Shown in pieces: positions 1 through 9,205 of a DNA stretch of 64,000 nt. Under the pieces are notes generated by a model. It made no database searches. It saw only the letters and a program-made list of their open reading frames with translations, and had not been told where the DNA came from. This DNA comes from Streptococcus ruminicola. GTDB taxonomy: Bacteria; Bacillota; Bacilli; Lactobacillales; Streptococcaceae. The stretch lies in the NCBI RefSeq assembly GCF_011387195.1, contig NZ_CP046919.1:1896492-1960491 (forward strand), given 5' to 3'. A program made the translations under genes and the position numbers. The first letter of the stretch is position 1. Every line of letters starts with the position of its first letter.

Positions 1-3000
1 TTCTTTCATTAGTTGCTTAGCTAAGTCAGCGATTTCATTCTGTTGGTCAACAGTTGAATTAGGAATAGGGAATTGCTTGATTTGTGTTAGTCGCATTTGA
101 GGAAATGTATTTCTTTGTAAAAAATCAAACTTTTCAATAGCATAAAAAGAAAGTATTTTTGAATTCAATACACCAATTAAATATAAAGGAGAAACTTTCA
201 GATTGGTAATACTTTCAATACTCTGTTCATGTACAAAATTTTCATTTGTATAGGTTGCTCTAAAAGTATAGATAGATTTCACTGGAATTCTAGCAATTAA
301 AAGTCGCTCTCCTTCAAAAAGTTTACTATCTCTAGGTGCAGCTAGGTGACTTCCATAAGATAAAAACTTTCCTGACCAGTCTAAATAGTATCTTTGTAGA
401 TCACTACCTGATAGAAACATCCGATAGGATTCATCATCTTTTTGATTAGAGAAAAACGGCTTACTAGCTTTAAACTCTTTAAATTCATCTTTGTCCTCAG
501 GTTGTTTAGGACTTCCTTTACCTCGTTCATACGCTTTCAATCCATCTTTGACTGTACCATAATTTTTTTCTAATACCTTAGAGTTCTTCTCAATTTTTAA
601 TAATAATGACGAAACTCCTCCACTAATAGACGAAATTGTAATTACATCCTGACTAAGTAAACTTTCAGCCTTAGTTTCAGCTACTAGGTTTGTTTCACCA
701 CCTGAAATCACACCTAAAGTAACTTTAGAGGGGCGTTTCGTAAACATATCTACTATACAAACATCAATAGAAGCTTCATCAAAAATTTTATCTTTAGAAT
801 TTATAAAAGTTACTTCATCATAGTTTTTAAGAATATGGTGGCGTAGCCTCTTATATTGATTAATTGTAAAAAATGAATTGGGAATAATATATGAAATTCC
901 ACCGCCATCTCGAACTAGAGAAAAGGCTAACTCCAAAAACAAACCAAAAGTATTTGCTTGATAGTTATTCAAAGGATAAGTCCTTGAATAGTAGCTTTTC
1001 ATTTCATCTGAAAAGACGTTATTTTGAGCGAAGATATAAGGTGGATTACCAATCACAAGGTCGAAGCCAACAAACTGACCGTCTTCTCCTAAAATTTCTG
1101 GAAACTCCATTCGCCACTCCATACCTCCCGCATAGAGTGGATTCTTTAGACGAGCATCCAGTTCTTTTTCTGCTTGAGCAAGTTGTTTACTTAATCTTTC
1201 AAATTCTTTACTATTCTTGTTTTCTTCATCAAAAAGACTAATTGCTCCTGCCTTATTTCGCTCAGAAATCAATTTAGTCAACTTCTTCAACTCAGGACTT
1301 GAAGCTAGGTCATCAAAGGAATATTTGAGTTTTTCAATCTTATCCCAAATAATTCCCTTGGTAGCTTTATTGTTGGTTTTCTTATAATCTCGAACAAGCT
1401 CCAAGTACTCTTTGAAATCATTGCGACGCATATCAAATTCATAGTCAAAGTCAAATTTATGAAGAAGACTATCTCCAACCTTAATATTGATATCAATATT
1501 TGGAAGTGTTGTTAATGTGTCAACACCACTCTCTTCATCTTTATAATAGTATGAAGATTTCAATAACTCAATCCAAAGACGCAAACGGCAAATATTAACT
1601 GAACTTGGGTTAATATCAACTCCAAATAGGGAACTTTCTAGGATATGTCGCTTCTGATGGAAAATCGCCTTTTGAATCTGTTCTGATTGTTGATTACCAG
1701 TCTGATAGACAAAGTTATTTCCTGCCATATCCTGAATAACTAACTCATCATTGATAACATAGCATTGAATAAGATTCCCAATGAATTTTCCCTCAGCATC
1801 AAATAGAACATTTAAATCACTTTTGAGAGCAATGATTTCATTAAGAACAGAGACAAGGAAGTGACCTGACCCAACTGCTGGGTCACAAACTTTAAGTTCA
1901 TCAATAGCTTGATTGACTTTATGAGCATTTTCAATGCTGTGTCCAATCCCTATTTTAATATCTTCAATGGTTTCACAATTCCAACCAAGAGCTTCATTAA
2001 CCTTATCAACCACTGCTGTACGAATCGCTTTGCGTGACATATACATCGTAATGTTACCTGGAGTGTAGAAAGAGCCATCACGATACCCGTTAATCTTTTC
2101 AAAAATCAGACCAAGAACAGAGGCATTGATGAGGTCATTCTTAGTTTTTTTATGGTGGCTAATACTAGTTGAGAAATCATAAGAATCAAGGAAGTCAAAA
2201 AGATATTCAATAATGTTAATTTGACCCTTTTTCCGTTTCTTATCTGCCCCTATTAAAGCAGTTTTAGAGAAAATCTCAATATTACCCTCAGGCAAGCGAT
2301 CGATACTAATTCCATATTCAGACTTCTCCAGTTGAGTTTCTTCAAACAATGATGAATTAAGATAAGGAATATAACCAAACTTTTCTTGAATTCTTTTATT
2401 TCGATCATTTACCTTGCGAGCAAGAACACCGAAGAAAAGGCTGTAAATCTCTTCAAAGCTAGAAAGTTTATCATAAGTCAAGAAACGGTATGATTCATCA
2501 CTATTGAACAAAACTAACTGAGATTCTAGCAGTTTAAGAAAAAGAATCCTATTCATCCAAACAACTGTCAACTGAATAGCATTTTCCTCTTGTTTATCTT
2601 TAGGAACATCTTTCATATCCAATTTTTCAATAATATTTTCTACGAAAGAATATTGCTGTCGTTTAGCAGGTTTCAAGCGTGAAATGATTTTTGTTGTTCC
2701 CTGTTTGCTTTCCTCTAACCCCATCAGATAAAGTAATTCATCATAAAAGTTTTTATTAAGTTTGTTAGAGTCGGTAAAAATTTCTTTATTCAGTAAGTTC
2801 TCGGCAGTGAAAAAGCGATAAAGCTGAGTAAGGTTATTCTTCTTAATTTCAATCGTCTTACTTGATTTAACCAAGGCTTGACTTAAATCAAAGTGAGCAA
2901 TAACAATACCTTTTTCAATTGCTTTATCAATTTCAGGTGCAATCACCTCTGAGTATAAAAATTCAGTCTTATTGCTAGCAAGTTGATTGTTCTTGAACTT

Positions 3001-3501
3001 AGTCACAAGGTCAATCAATTTCTTATTCTTGAAGAAATGTTTTTCAAACTCCTTGGATTCAATTACAAACCAAGAAAAACCGTTAGTAATGATACACTTC
3101 TTAATCTCAAGATTTTTCTCAAAGAGCCTTTCGTTCAAGTAGTAAGCTACAATCTCTTGAAACCCCTTTGAATTGATTCGGTCAGTCGTCATCATCTCTG
3201 ACTTATTAGTTAAACTCTTGCACTCGAAAAGAACACCTAAAGTAGAATTTGAATCCTTACCATTGTAAATAGCAAGGTCAATTCTGCTAGATGTATTTAT
3301 AAAGTTATAAGGTAAAAGACTTTCTAAGAAGTCTTTTAAAAGAATTTTCTGATGCTCCTCAGATTCTGATTCTTGCCTAATCAAATTAGTCAGATAGTTG
3401 ACCAATTTTTGACTGAATACTTCTTTTTCCTCATCCAACGGCATAATAGCTTGGACTGAGCGATTCATACTTTCTTTTAGCGTAATCCCCTTAATTGCCA
3501 T
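1..3501 (-). CDS. Type IIG-like restriction-modification enzyme (Eco57I-type N6-adenine methylase), 3' end outside window
   Basis: A single frame stays open from an ATG at 3501 to the left edge (1167 codons, no stop), so the C-terminus is missing. The N-terminus carries a PD-(D/E)xK nuclease signature: D75 in RIDLAIYN, then E93-C-K95 in VLFECKSL. The amino-methyltransferase motif I DPAVGSGHF starts near residue 540 and the catalytic motif IV NPPY lies at 819-822, in the order nuclease, methylase, then presumably target recognition. This layout is that of single-chain type IIG enzymes, which cut and methylate DNA with one polypeptide. A PglX-like methylase is less likely because PglX lacks the nuclease motif. 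No separate specificity or endonuclease gene is visible. The gene sits after the rplJ-rplL terminator and probably uses its own promoter. Specificity cannot be read from sequence. Confidence 0.85.
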   Translation of the reverse strand, partial: MAIKGITLKESMNRSVQAIMPLDEEKEVFSQKLVNYLTNLIRQESESEEHQKILLKDFLESLLPYNFINTSSRIDLAIYNGKDSNSTLGVLFECKSLTNKSEMMTTDRINSKGFQEIVAYYLNERLFEKNLEIKKCIITNGFSWFVIESKEFEKHFFKNKKLIDLVTKFKNNQLASNKTEFLYSEVIAPEIDKAIEKGIVIAHFDLSQALVKSSKTIEIKKNNLTQLYRFFTAENLLNKEIFTDSNKLNKNFYDELLYLMGLEESKQGTTKIISRLKPAKRQQYSFVENIIEKLDMKDVPKDKQEENAIQLTVVWMNRILFLKLLESQLVLFNSDESYRFLTYDKLSSFEEIYSLFFGVLARKVNDRNKRIQEKFGYIPYLNSSLFEETQLEKSEYGISIDRLPEGNIEIFSKTALIGADKKRKKGQINIIEYLFDFLDSYDFSTSISHHKKTKNDLINASVLGLIFEKINGYRDGSFYTPGNITMYMSRKAIRTAVVDKVNEALGWNCETIEDIKIGIGHSIENAHKVNQAIDELKVCDPAVGSGHFLVSVLNEIIALKSDLNVLFDAEGKFIGNLIQCYVINDELVIQDMAGNNFVYQTGNQQSEQIQKAIFHQKRHILESSLFGVDINPSSVNICRLRLWIELLKSSYYYKDEESGVDTLTTLPNIDINIKVGDSLLHKFDFDYEFDMRRNDFKEYLELVRDYKKTNNKATKGIIWDKIEKLKYSFDDLASSPELKKLTKLISERNKAGAISLFDEENKNSKEFERLSKQLAQAEKELDARLKNPLYAGGMEWRMEFPEILGEDGQFVGFDLVIGNPPYIFAQNNVFSDEMKSYYSRTYPLNNYQANTFGLFLELAFSLVRDGGGISYIIPNSFFTINQYKRLRHHILKNYDEVTFINSKDKIFDEASIDVCIVDMFTKRPSKVTLGVISGGETNLVAETKAESLLSQDVITISSISGGVSSLLLKIEKNSKVLEKNYGTVKDGLKAYERGKGSPKQPEDKDEFKEFKASKPFFSNQKDDESYRMFLSGSDLQRYYLDWSGKFLSYGSHLAAPRDSKLFEGERLLIARIPVKSIYTFRATYTNENFVHEQSIESITNLKVSPLYLIGVLNSKILSFYAIEKFDFLQRNTFPQMRLTQIKQFPIPNSTVDQQNEIADLAKQLMKE

Positions 3502-3547
3502 TCACATACCTCACATTATTTATCAGCAAAAGGGAACTAATAGTTAT

Positions 3548-3591
3548 TTAGTGTATTTTGTTAGCAATACACTAAAGGGGGTACCCCCTTT
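3548..3591. repeat. Two abutting palindromes upstream of the restriction-modification gene
   Basis: A 10-bp perfect inverted repeat (TTAGTGTATT, 8-base gap, AATACACTAA; 3548-3575) overlaps by two bases a perfect 18-bp palindrome AAAGGGGGTACCCCCTTT (3574-3591). The run of five G and five C is striking in an AT-rich stretch. They lie 47 to 90 bases before the start of the restriction-modification gene. They could be a regulator site, a leader hairpin or a recombination scar. The remaining bases at 3592-3666 hold nothing else recognisable. Confidence 0.6.
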
Positions 3592-3666
3592 ACCAAAATA
3601 TTTATTTAATCACTTAATTATACCATGTTTAATTGAAACAATAAATTATAAATTGATAGCAAACAA

Positions 3667-3696
3667 AAACCCCGCTAGTCCTAAGACTAGCGGGGT
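3667..3696 (-). terminator. Rho-independent terminator of rplJ-rplL
   Basis: A 13-bp perfect stem (AACCCCGCTAGTC / GACTAGCGGGGTT) with a 4-base loop is followed on the minus strand by a T-rich run. It ends the ribosomal-protein operon and insulates the restriction-modification gene downstream. Confidence 0.9.
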
Positions 3697-3732
3697 TATT
3701 CGTTTTATTAGGCTACTTGAGTAGTTACCTTA

Positions 3733-4101
3733 TTATTTAAGAGTAACTGAAGCTCCAGCTTCTTCAAGTTTAGCTTTGATTTCTTCAGCTTCTGCAGTTG
3801 CAACGCCTTCTTTAACGTTAGCAGGTGCACCATCAACAAGAGCTTTAGCTTCTTTAAGACCAAGACCTGTAACTTCACGTACAGCTTTGATAACAGCAAC
3901 TTTTTTGTCGCCAGCTGCAGTCAATTCAACGTCAAATGAGTCTTTAGCAGCACCAGCGTCTGCAGCACCAGCAGCAGCTACAGCTACAGGAGCAGCTGCA
4001 GTTACACCAAATTCTTCTTCGATAGCTTTTACAAGATCGTTCAATTCAAGGATTGAAGCTTCTTTAATTTCAGCAATAATGTTTTCAATGTTCAATGCCA
4101 T
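3733..4101 (-). CDS. rplL: 50S ribosomal protein L7/L12
   Basis: This 122-residue stalk protein recruits translation factors (EF-Tu, EF-G) to the ribosome. The start MALNIENII at 4101 is chosen over an upstream in-frame ATG because a GGAGG Shine-Dalgarno lies just before it. The N-terminal dimerisation segment, an Ala/Gly-rich hinge near residues 33-52 and the C-terminal factor-binding domain ([20 protein letters not shown], then LVDGAP) are all present. It lies 68 bases after rplJ in the usual rplJL operon and ends at a strong terminator. Length and order are normal for the family. Confidence 0.97.
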   Translation of the reverse strand: MALNIENIIAEIKEASILELNDLVKAIEEEFGVTAAAPVAVAAAGAADAGAAKDSFDVELTAAGDKKVAVIKAVREVTGLGLKEAKALVDGAPANVKEGVATAEAEEIKAKLEEAGASVTLK

Positions 4102-4169
4102 TGTAGATTCCTCCAAAAATATTAATGTTTTATTAGATAATTGTTTGTAGCCCTAGGCTACCATACGCA

Positions 4170-4673
4170 TTAAGCAGCGTCGTCTTCTTTGTTGTCTGCA
4201 ACTGCTTTGACAGCAAGTGCAACGTTGCGAACTGGCGCTTGAAGTACAGAAAGGAGCATAGAAAGAAGTCCTTCGCGGTTTGGCAATGATGCAAGAGCAG
4301 CGATTTCTTCTTTTGAAGATACAGCGCCTTCGATTGCCCCACCTTTGATTTCAAGTGCTTCAGCATCTTTAGCAAAGTCACTAAGAACTTTTGCTGGTGC
4401 AACAACATCTTCGTTAGAAAATGCTACTGCAGATGGTCCTACGAAAAGATCTTTCATTCCGTCAAGACCTGCTTTTTCAGCTGCACGAGTCAAAATTGAA
4501 TTTTTGATAACTTTAAATTCAACACCGTTTTCGCGAAGATTACGACGAAGAACTGTATCTTGTTCAACTGTAAGACCACGTGAATCAACAACAACGATAG
4601 ATGCAGCAGCTTTCATTTTTTCAGCAACAGCATCAACTTGTTCAGCTTTTTTAGCAATAATTGCTTCACTCAT
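4170..4673 (-). CDS. rplJ: 50S ribosomal protein L10
   Basis: The 167-residue L10 protein anchors L7/L12 dimers to 23S rRNA. It begins [12 protein letters not shown], contains the RNA-binding N-terminal domain ([12 protein letters not shown] near 27-38) and ends in the Ala-rich L7/L12-binding helix. It starts 68 bases upstream of rplL, the conserved operon arrangement. A long structured leader precedes it, and in Firmicutes L10 or the L10-L12 complex binds that leader to repress its own operon. Identification rests on strong family resemblance and context. Confidence 0.97.
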   Translation of the reverse strand: MSEAIIAKKAEQVDAVAEKMKAAASIVVVDSRGLTVEQDTVLRRNLRENGVEFKVIKNSILTRAAEKAGLDGMKDLFVGPSAVAFSNEDVVAPAKVLSDFAKDAEALEIKGGAIEGAVSSKEEIAALASLPNREGLLSMLLSVLQAPVRNVALAVKAVADNKEDDAA

Positions 4674-4689
4674 TAGTTTTACCTCCGTT

Positions 4690-4838
4690 ATTATTTTTGG
4701 GCTAGGTACAAAAAAATTCGCACCTAAACCTAGACACGAAAGTACAAATACGTTATTTCATCATTACGTTTTGTGCCTCGGCAGGAATATTACGAGCACG
4801 GCTCCCCTGCTGTCTTAGGTCAGTTTCATTACAAAACC
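4690..4838 (-). promoter_or_regulatory. L10 leader (autoregulatory ribosomal-protein leader)
   Basis: The 149 bases between the predicted start site and the rplJ Shine-Dalgarno hold several short complementary blocks, including CCTAGG-like and GGCTCC/GGCAGG-like segments. This is the position of the Firmicute L10 leader family. I assign it by position and composition; a covariance-model search (Rfam L10_leader) would confirm or reject it. Confidence 0.65.
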
Positions 4839-4844
4839 TTAATT

Positions 4845-4873
4845 ATTATAACTTAGATTTTTGTAGCTGTCAA
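4845..4873 (-). promoter_or_regulatory. rplJ-rplL promoter
   Basis: On the minus strand TTGACA (4873-4868) and TATAAT (4850-4845) are separated by 17 bases. This is a consensus sigma-A promoter about 170 bases upstream of rplJ. The AT-rich stretch 4874-5040 between this promoter and that of clpL shows no further clear element. Confidence 0.9.
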
Positions 4874-5048
4874 CACTTTTTTACTTTTTTTGCTTAATTT
4901 TTTTATTTTTACTCTTTTCTGCTATTAAATAACACGCTAATTGACTTTTGAATTTTTCTAACAAAACCCTAAAATCATATTATAGTATTAGTTTTAAAAA
5001 TATCAAACGCTTACTAGATAAAAAAATCATATTTTCTGCGCATAATTC

Positions 5049-5078
5049 TTTGACTTTTACTGACCAAAGGTGTATTAT
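5049..5078 (+). promoter_or_regulatory. clpL promoter overlapped by a CtsR-type operator
   Basis: TTGACT (5050-5055) and TATTAT (5073-5078), 17 bases apart, form a good sigma-A promoter. The segment 5049-5065 reads TTTGACT-TTT-ACTGACC, which fits the reverse complement of the CtsR heptad tandem (GGTCAAA-N3-GGTCAAA) with three mismatches in 14. The site covers the -35 box, a placement suited to repression by CtsR with release on heat shock. A lone TTTGACC half-site also occurs near 5163. Confidence 0.7.
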
Positions 5079-5084
5079 ATCCTC

Positions 5085-5237
5085 AGAAGGTGATTGATAG
5101 GAACAATTGATAAATCTCTTTAAATACGACCTCTCTACTCCGATATGTAAAGACTAAAGGGATTTGACCTTCAATCTTCCAAATCATAGCATAATATCAT
5201 TTGGAATTATTTTAAGAATGAAAAGAGGTAATTATAC
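5085..5237 (+). promoter_or_regulatory. Long structured 5' leader of clpL
   Basis: About 150 bases separate the predicted start site from the clpL ATG. A perfect 8-bp hairpin (TTCCAAAT at 5177-5184, ATTTGGAA at 5199-5206) sits 17 bases before the Shine-Dalgarno. The block ACCTCT at 5129-5134 is exactly complementary to the Shine-Dalgarno AGAGGT at 5224-5229. Such pairing could mask the ribosome site, but function is inference. Confidence 0.45.
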
Positions 5238-7346
5238 ATGGCAAACAATCAATTTTACGGAAGAGATCCTTTTGGAAATATGGATGATATCTTCAACCAA
5301 TTAATGGGAAACATGGGAGGATACAATTCAGAAAATAAACGTTACCTAATCAATGGTCGCGAAGTAACTCCTGAAGAATTTGCTCAATACCGTCAAACTG
5401 GTAAACTCCCAGGAAATGCTGATTATCAAGAAGGTGCTCCTACTTCTGCACCTAAAGAAGATGGTATCTTGGCTAAACTTGGAACAAACTTAACTGAACG
5501 TGCTCGTAGCAACGAACTCGATCCCGTTATCGGACGTAACAAGGAAATTCAAGAAACAGCTGAAATCTTGTCTCGTCGTACAAAGAACAACCCAGTTCTA
5601 GTCGGGGATGCTGGTGTTGGTAAAACAGCTGTCGTTGAAGGATTAGCGCAAGCTATTGTTAACGGTGACGTGCCTGCTGCTATCAAGAACAAAGAAATCA
5701 TCTCAATTGATATTTCAGGCCTTGAAGCTGGTACACAATACCGTGGTGCTTTCGAAGAAAACATCCAAAACATGATTAAAGAAGTCAAAGACGCTGGTAA
5801 TATCATCCTCTTCTTTGATGAAATTCATCAAATTCTTGGAGCTGGTTCAACTGGTGGTGACTCTGGTTCTAAAGGTCTAGCAGATATTCTTAAACCTGCT
5901 CTCTCTCGTGGTGAATTGACTGTTATTGGTGCTACTACTCAAGACGAATACCGCAATACCATTTTGAAAAATGCTGCGCTCGCTCGTCGTTTCAACGAAG
6001 TTAAAGTTAACGCTCCTTCTGCTCAAGACAGCTTTAACATCTTGATGGGTATTCGTGATTTGTACGAAAAACACCACAATGTTATCCTTCCAGATAACGT
6101 TTTGAAAGCTGCCGTTGACTTTTCAATCCAATACATTCCACAACGTAGTTTACCAGATAAAGCAATTGACTTAATCGATATGACTGCTGCTCACCTAGCT
6201 GCACAACATCCTGTAACTGATGTTAAATCTTTGGAAAAAGAAATTGCAGAACAAAAAGAAAAACAAGAAGCCGCTGCCGCTAAAGAGGATTACGAAGCAG
6301 CTCTTAACGCCAAAGTGCGTATCGAAGAATTGCAAAAACAAATCGATAATCACACTGAAGACAAGAAAGTTACTGCTACCGTTAATGACGTTGCTGAGTC
6401 CGTTGAACGTCTAACTGGTGTGCCTGTTTCAAACATGGGCGCAAGCGACATCGAACGTTTGAAAGAATTGGCTAGTCGTTTGAAAGGTAAAGTCATTGGT
6501 CAAGACGAAGCTGTAGATGCTGTTGCTCGTGCTATTCGCCGTAACCGTGCTGGTTTTGATGAAGGAAACCGACCAATTGGTAGCTTCCTCTTCGTAGGTC
6601 CTACTGGTGTTGGTAAGACAGAACTTGCTAAACAATTGGCTCTTGATATGTTTGGTTCAAAAGATGCAATCATCCGTCTAGACATGTCTGAGTACTCTGA
6701 CCGCACAGCCGTTTCTAAGTTGATTGGTACAACTGCTGGTTATGTTGGTTACGATGACAACAATAACACACTTACTGAACGTGTTCGTCGTAATCCTTAC
6801 TCAATCGTTCTTCTTGATGAAATTGAAAAAGCCGACCCACAAGTTATTACACTTCTTCTTCAAGTTTTGGACGATGGTCGTTTGACTGATGGTCAAGGTA
6901 ATACAATTAACTTCAAGAACACTGTTATCATTGCTACATCTAACGCTGGCTTTGGTAATGAAGCTTTGACAGGTCAAGAAGACAAAGACATGAAGATTAT
7001 GGATCGTATCGCTCCATACTTCCGTCCGGAATTCCTTAACCGTTTCAACGGTATCATCGAATTCTCTCACTTGACTAAGGATGACTTGAACGAAATCGTT
7101 GACTTGATGCTAGCTGAAGTTAGCAAGACTATCGCTAAGAAAGGTATTGATTTGGTTGTCAGCGATGAAGCTAAACAACACCTTATCGAAGAAGGCTACG
7201 ATGAAGCTATGGGTGTTCGACCACTCCGCCGTGTTATCGAACAAGAAATTCGCGATAAAATCACTGATTTCTACCTTGATCACACAGATGTTAAACACCT
7301 TAAAGCTGATATGGTTGACGGAGAACTTGTTATCAGCGAAAAATAA
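5238..7346 (+). CDS. clpL: ClpL, Hsp100/Clp AAA+ chaperone ATPase
   Basis: This 702-residue chaperone disaggregates and refolds proteins during heat and acid stress, with two AAA+ modules. The start follows the Shine-Dalgarno AGAGGT. It has the ClpL-specific N-terminus (NNMDD-like [13 protein letters not shown], then [14 protein letters not shown]) instead of a ClpC N-domain. Walker A1 GDAGVGKT is at 123-130, Walker B FFDEIH near 195, a short UVR-like coiled middle region near 330-370 and Walker A2 GPTGVGKT near 454. It lacks the IGF/IGL ClpP-binding loop as far as I can see, as expected for ClpL. It is monocistronic between a CtsR-like promoter and a terminator. Length matches streptococcal ClpL. 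Confidence 0.95.
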   Translation: MANNQFYGRDPFGNMDDIFNQLMGNMGGYNSENKRYLINGREVTPEEFAQYRQTGKLPGNADYQEGAPTSAPKEDGILAKLGTNLTERARSNELDPVIGRNKEIQETAEILSRRTKNNPVLVGDAGVGKTAVVEGLAQAIVNGDVPAAIKNKEIISIDISGLEAGTQYRGAFEENIQNMIKEVKDAGNIILFFDEIHQILGAGSTGGDSGSKGLADILKPALSRGELTVIGATTQDEYRNTILKNAALARRFNEVKVNAPSAQDSFNILMGIRDLYEKHHNVILPDNVLKAAVDFSIQYIPQRSLPDKAIDLIDMTAAHLAAQHPVTDVKSLEKEIAEQKEKQEAAAAKEDYEAALNAKVRIEELQKQIDNHTEDKKVTATVNDVAESVERLTGVPVSNMGASDIERLKELASRLKGKVIGQDEAVDAVARAIRRNRAGFDEGNRPIGSFLFVGPTGVGKTELAKQLALDMFGSKDAIIRLDMSEYSDRTAVSKLIGTTAGYVGYDDNNNTLTERVRRNPYSIVLLDEIEKADPQVITLLLQVLDDGRLTDGQGNTINFKNTVIIATSNAGFGNEALTGQEDKDMKIMDRIAPYFRPEFLNRFNGIIEFSHLTKDDLNEIVDLMLAEVSKTIAKKGIDLVVSDEAKQHLIEEGYDEAMGVRPLRRVIEQEIRDKITDFYLDHTDVKHLKADMVDGELVISEK

Positions 7347-7390
7347 GCCTATCAAGGCACTCCAATTTCTAAGCACTCCTAATCTCTTAA

Positions 7391-7425
7391 AAGCTCAACC
7401 CAACTTGTTATGGGTTGGGCTTTTT
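7391..7425 (+). terminator. Terminator of clpL
   Basis: AAGCTCAACCCA (7391-7402) pairs with TGGGTTGGGCTT (7411-7422), with one T-G wobble, and is followed by a T run. It lies 45 bases after the clpL stop. Confidence 0.85.
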
Positions 7426-7531
7426 CTACCATAATATAGGACAAGTATGATTTTTCTAAAAACCCCCTAGTACCTTATCATATAAAATGTTACAATATGA
7501 CTGTTGACTCTATTAGAAAGAAGGACATGGT

Positions 7532-8218
7532 GTGAATGATTTAGAATACATGCCTCAGAACAGTCGTTTTGAAGCTGTTTTACTCGGATTTTTAGGTGGT
7601 GCCCTAGACGTCTATTGCCAAATTCAATTTGACACACTTGTTGCCACCCAAACCGGAAATATTCTTTTTCTTATCGCTGATATTAGTCATAGTTCACTTC
7701 ATCAGACACTTATCCGTTTGTACTCAGTTTTATTCTTTTCACTCGGATTTATGTTTGGATTGCGTGTACGTGCCAAAGCCAAAACAGCCTTTTGGCGTGC
7801 CTATGCTATTTTGCCTTTATTAGTTGTAACGATTGCTTTGCCACTATTACCTGAGAATCGTTTACTTTGGGTTATTCTTTTAGCGCTCGGTACTGGTTTA
7901 CTAACTTTGACATTCTCTGGTAGCCAGATTGAATCGCACGCTTATTCTATTTTAATGACTTCAGGAAATTACCGTAAAATGATTACAGCATGGCACAACT
8001 ACTTAACTGTTGAAGAAAAAACAGCAAAAATGAAACGACAAGCTGTGAACTATTCTTTGGTCGTTGTTAGCTTTATCATCGGTGCTATCTTTGTCGCGAT
8101 TGTCCACCATTTCATTCAAGTAAGAACCATCTGGGTAGTATCGCTCACCCTGGCTGCTATCGTTTATCATTACACAAGTGTGGTTATCCGCTACCGCCTT
8201 CAAGAAACAAATCTATAA
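7532..8218 (+). CDS. YoaK/DUF1275 family membrane protein
   Basis: This 228-residue integral membrane protein has about six hydrophobic segments (for example near 17-35, 45-65, 78-98, 100-120 and 170-190). The N-terminal GFLGGALDVYC followed by ATQTGNILFL is the hallmark of the DUF1275/YoaK family, whose function is unknown. I use the GTG at 7532, preceded at good distance by AAGAAGGA. An ATG seven bases earlier opens a different frame that stops at once, and the next in-frame ATG at 7550 has no ribosome site. It stands alone, convergent with mmuM across a shared terminator. Confidence 0.85.
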   Translation: MNDLEYMPQNSRFEAVLLGFLGGALDVYCQIQFDTLVATQTGNILFLIADISHSSLHQTLIRLYSVLFFSLGFMFGLRVRAKAKTAFWRAYAILPLLVVTIALPLLPENRLLWVILLALGTGLLTLTFSGSQIESHAYSILMTSGNYRKMITAWHNYLTVEEKTAKMKRQAVNYSLVVVSFIIGAIFVAIVHHFIQVRTIWVVSLTLAAIVYHYTSVVIRYRLQETNL

Positions 8219-8224
8219 TCAAAA

Positions 8225-8250
8225 AAACGTTTGGAAAACTCCAAACGTTT
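8225..8250. terminator. Bidirectional terminator between the YoaK-type gene and mmuM
   Basis: AAACGTTTGGA and TCCAAACGTTT form an 11-bp perfect stem with a 4-base loop, flanked by A runs on the left and T runs on the right. It can therefore stop transcription from both convergent genes. Confidence 0.9.
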
Positions 8251-9195
8251 TTATTTTAATTTATCAGCCAATAATTTAATGTCTTCTGGGCGAGTTCGGC
8301 AACAGCCACCGACAATCTTTGCGCCGAGTTTGTGCCAAACTTGACTATTTTCACACAAGGTATGTGAATTGTCTGGTGATGATTTCCAAGTCTGTGTTGC
8401 CCCGTCATAGATTTCTCCAGAATTTGGATAAGTTACCAAAGGTTTTTGAGAAATTGTGCGACTAGCTTTCAACAAATCTGAAATAATCGCTGGTCGGCTA
8501 CAATTAATCCCAAAAGCAAGAATTTGTTTGCTGCTGTCGCAGAGTTTTGCGACCTCAGTCATTAGCGTTCCATCAGAAATGCTCTGACTATCTTGTGCCG
8601 TAAAGGACATGTAAGCTTCCGTATCAGAAAATTCATCAGCCAGCAATTCAACCAAGGCTGTAGCTTCAGTCATATTAGGAATCGTTTCAATGGCTAGAAA
8701 ATCACTTCCCGCCGCCAGCAAAGTCTGAATACGTGAACGATGAAAATCTTTGAAACTTTCTTTTGACAACTGATAATCCCCAGCATACTCAGAACCATCT
8801 GCCAAGTAAGCTGCGTAAGGTCCAACATCACCAGCAATCAAGGGATAGACACGCTTTTTCTTCTCGTCGTCTGACAAAGATTGCCAAAAATTTTGGCGAG
8901 CTTTTTTAGCCAATTCAACTGTCAAGGCAATAGTGTCAAGTGCCTCTTTCTCTGACAAACCATAATCTTCTAGCCCTTGAACCGTTGCTTGATAACTTGA
9001 TGTTGTCACAATATCAGCACCCGAACGAAGATAATCTTCATGAAGTTCTTGAATAATTTGCGGATTTTCCAGCAAATATTTTGCTGACCACAATTTTCCT
9101 GACACATCATGACCACGATTTTCTAACTCAGTTCCAAGAGCCCCATCCAAAATAAGATAATCAGTTGATTCTAGTAATTCTTTAAGTTTACCCAT
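8251..9195 (-). CDS. mmuM: Homocysteine S-methyltransferase, S-methylmethionine dependent
   Basis: This 314-residue enzyme transfers a methyl group from S-methylmethionine to homocysteine, giving two methionines. The start MGKLKELLES at 9195 follows AGAAGGGAAG; a longer frame upstream lies inside mmuP and is discarded. The DGALGTELE block near residue 17, the cysteine in FGINCSRP (about 233) and the GGCCR pair near 298-299 form the usual zinc site of the Pfam homocysteine methyltransferase domain. It follows mmuP by 10 bases, so the two are one transcription unit for uptake and use of S-methylmethionine. It differs from the larger fused enzyme at 56-58 kb, which also carries a reductase domain. 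Confidence 0.93.
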   Translation of the reverse strand: MGKLKELLESTDYLILDGALGTELENRGHDVSGKLWSAKYLLENPQIIQELHEDYLRSGADIVTTSSYQATVQGLEDYGLSEKEALDTIALTVELAKKARQNFWQSLSDDEKKKRVYPLIAGDVGPYAAYLADGSEYAGDYQLSKESFKDFHRSRIQTLLAAGSDFLAIETIPNMTEATALVELLADEFSDTEAYMSFTAQDSQSISDGTLMTEVAKLCDSSKQILAFGINCSRPAIISDLLKASRTISQKPLVTYPNSGEIYDGATQTWKSSPDNSHTLCENSQVWHKLGAKIVGGCCRTRPEDIKLLADKLK

Positions 9196-9205
9196 AACTT
9201 CCCTT

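Noticed and set aside
891..1241. 116-codon plus-strand frame within the restriction-modification gene
   Set aside because: It lies opposite the conserved NPPY region of the methylase and lacks a ribosome site; the minus-strand frame is clearly the coding one.
3776..4150. Open frame on the plus strand opposite rplL
   Set aside because: It mirrors the Ala-rich codons of rplL, has low-complexity Ala/Ser content and no ribosome site. The same holds for 4345-4818 opposite rplJ.
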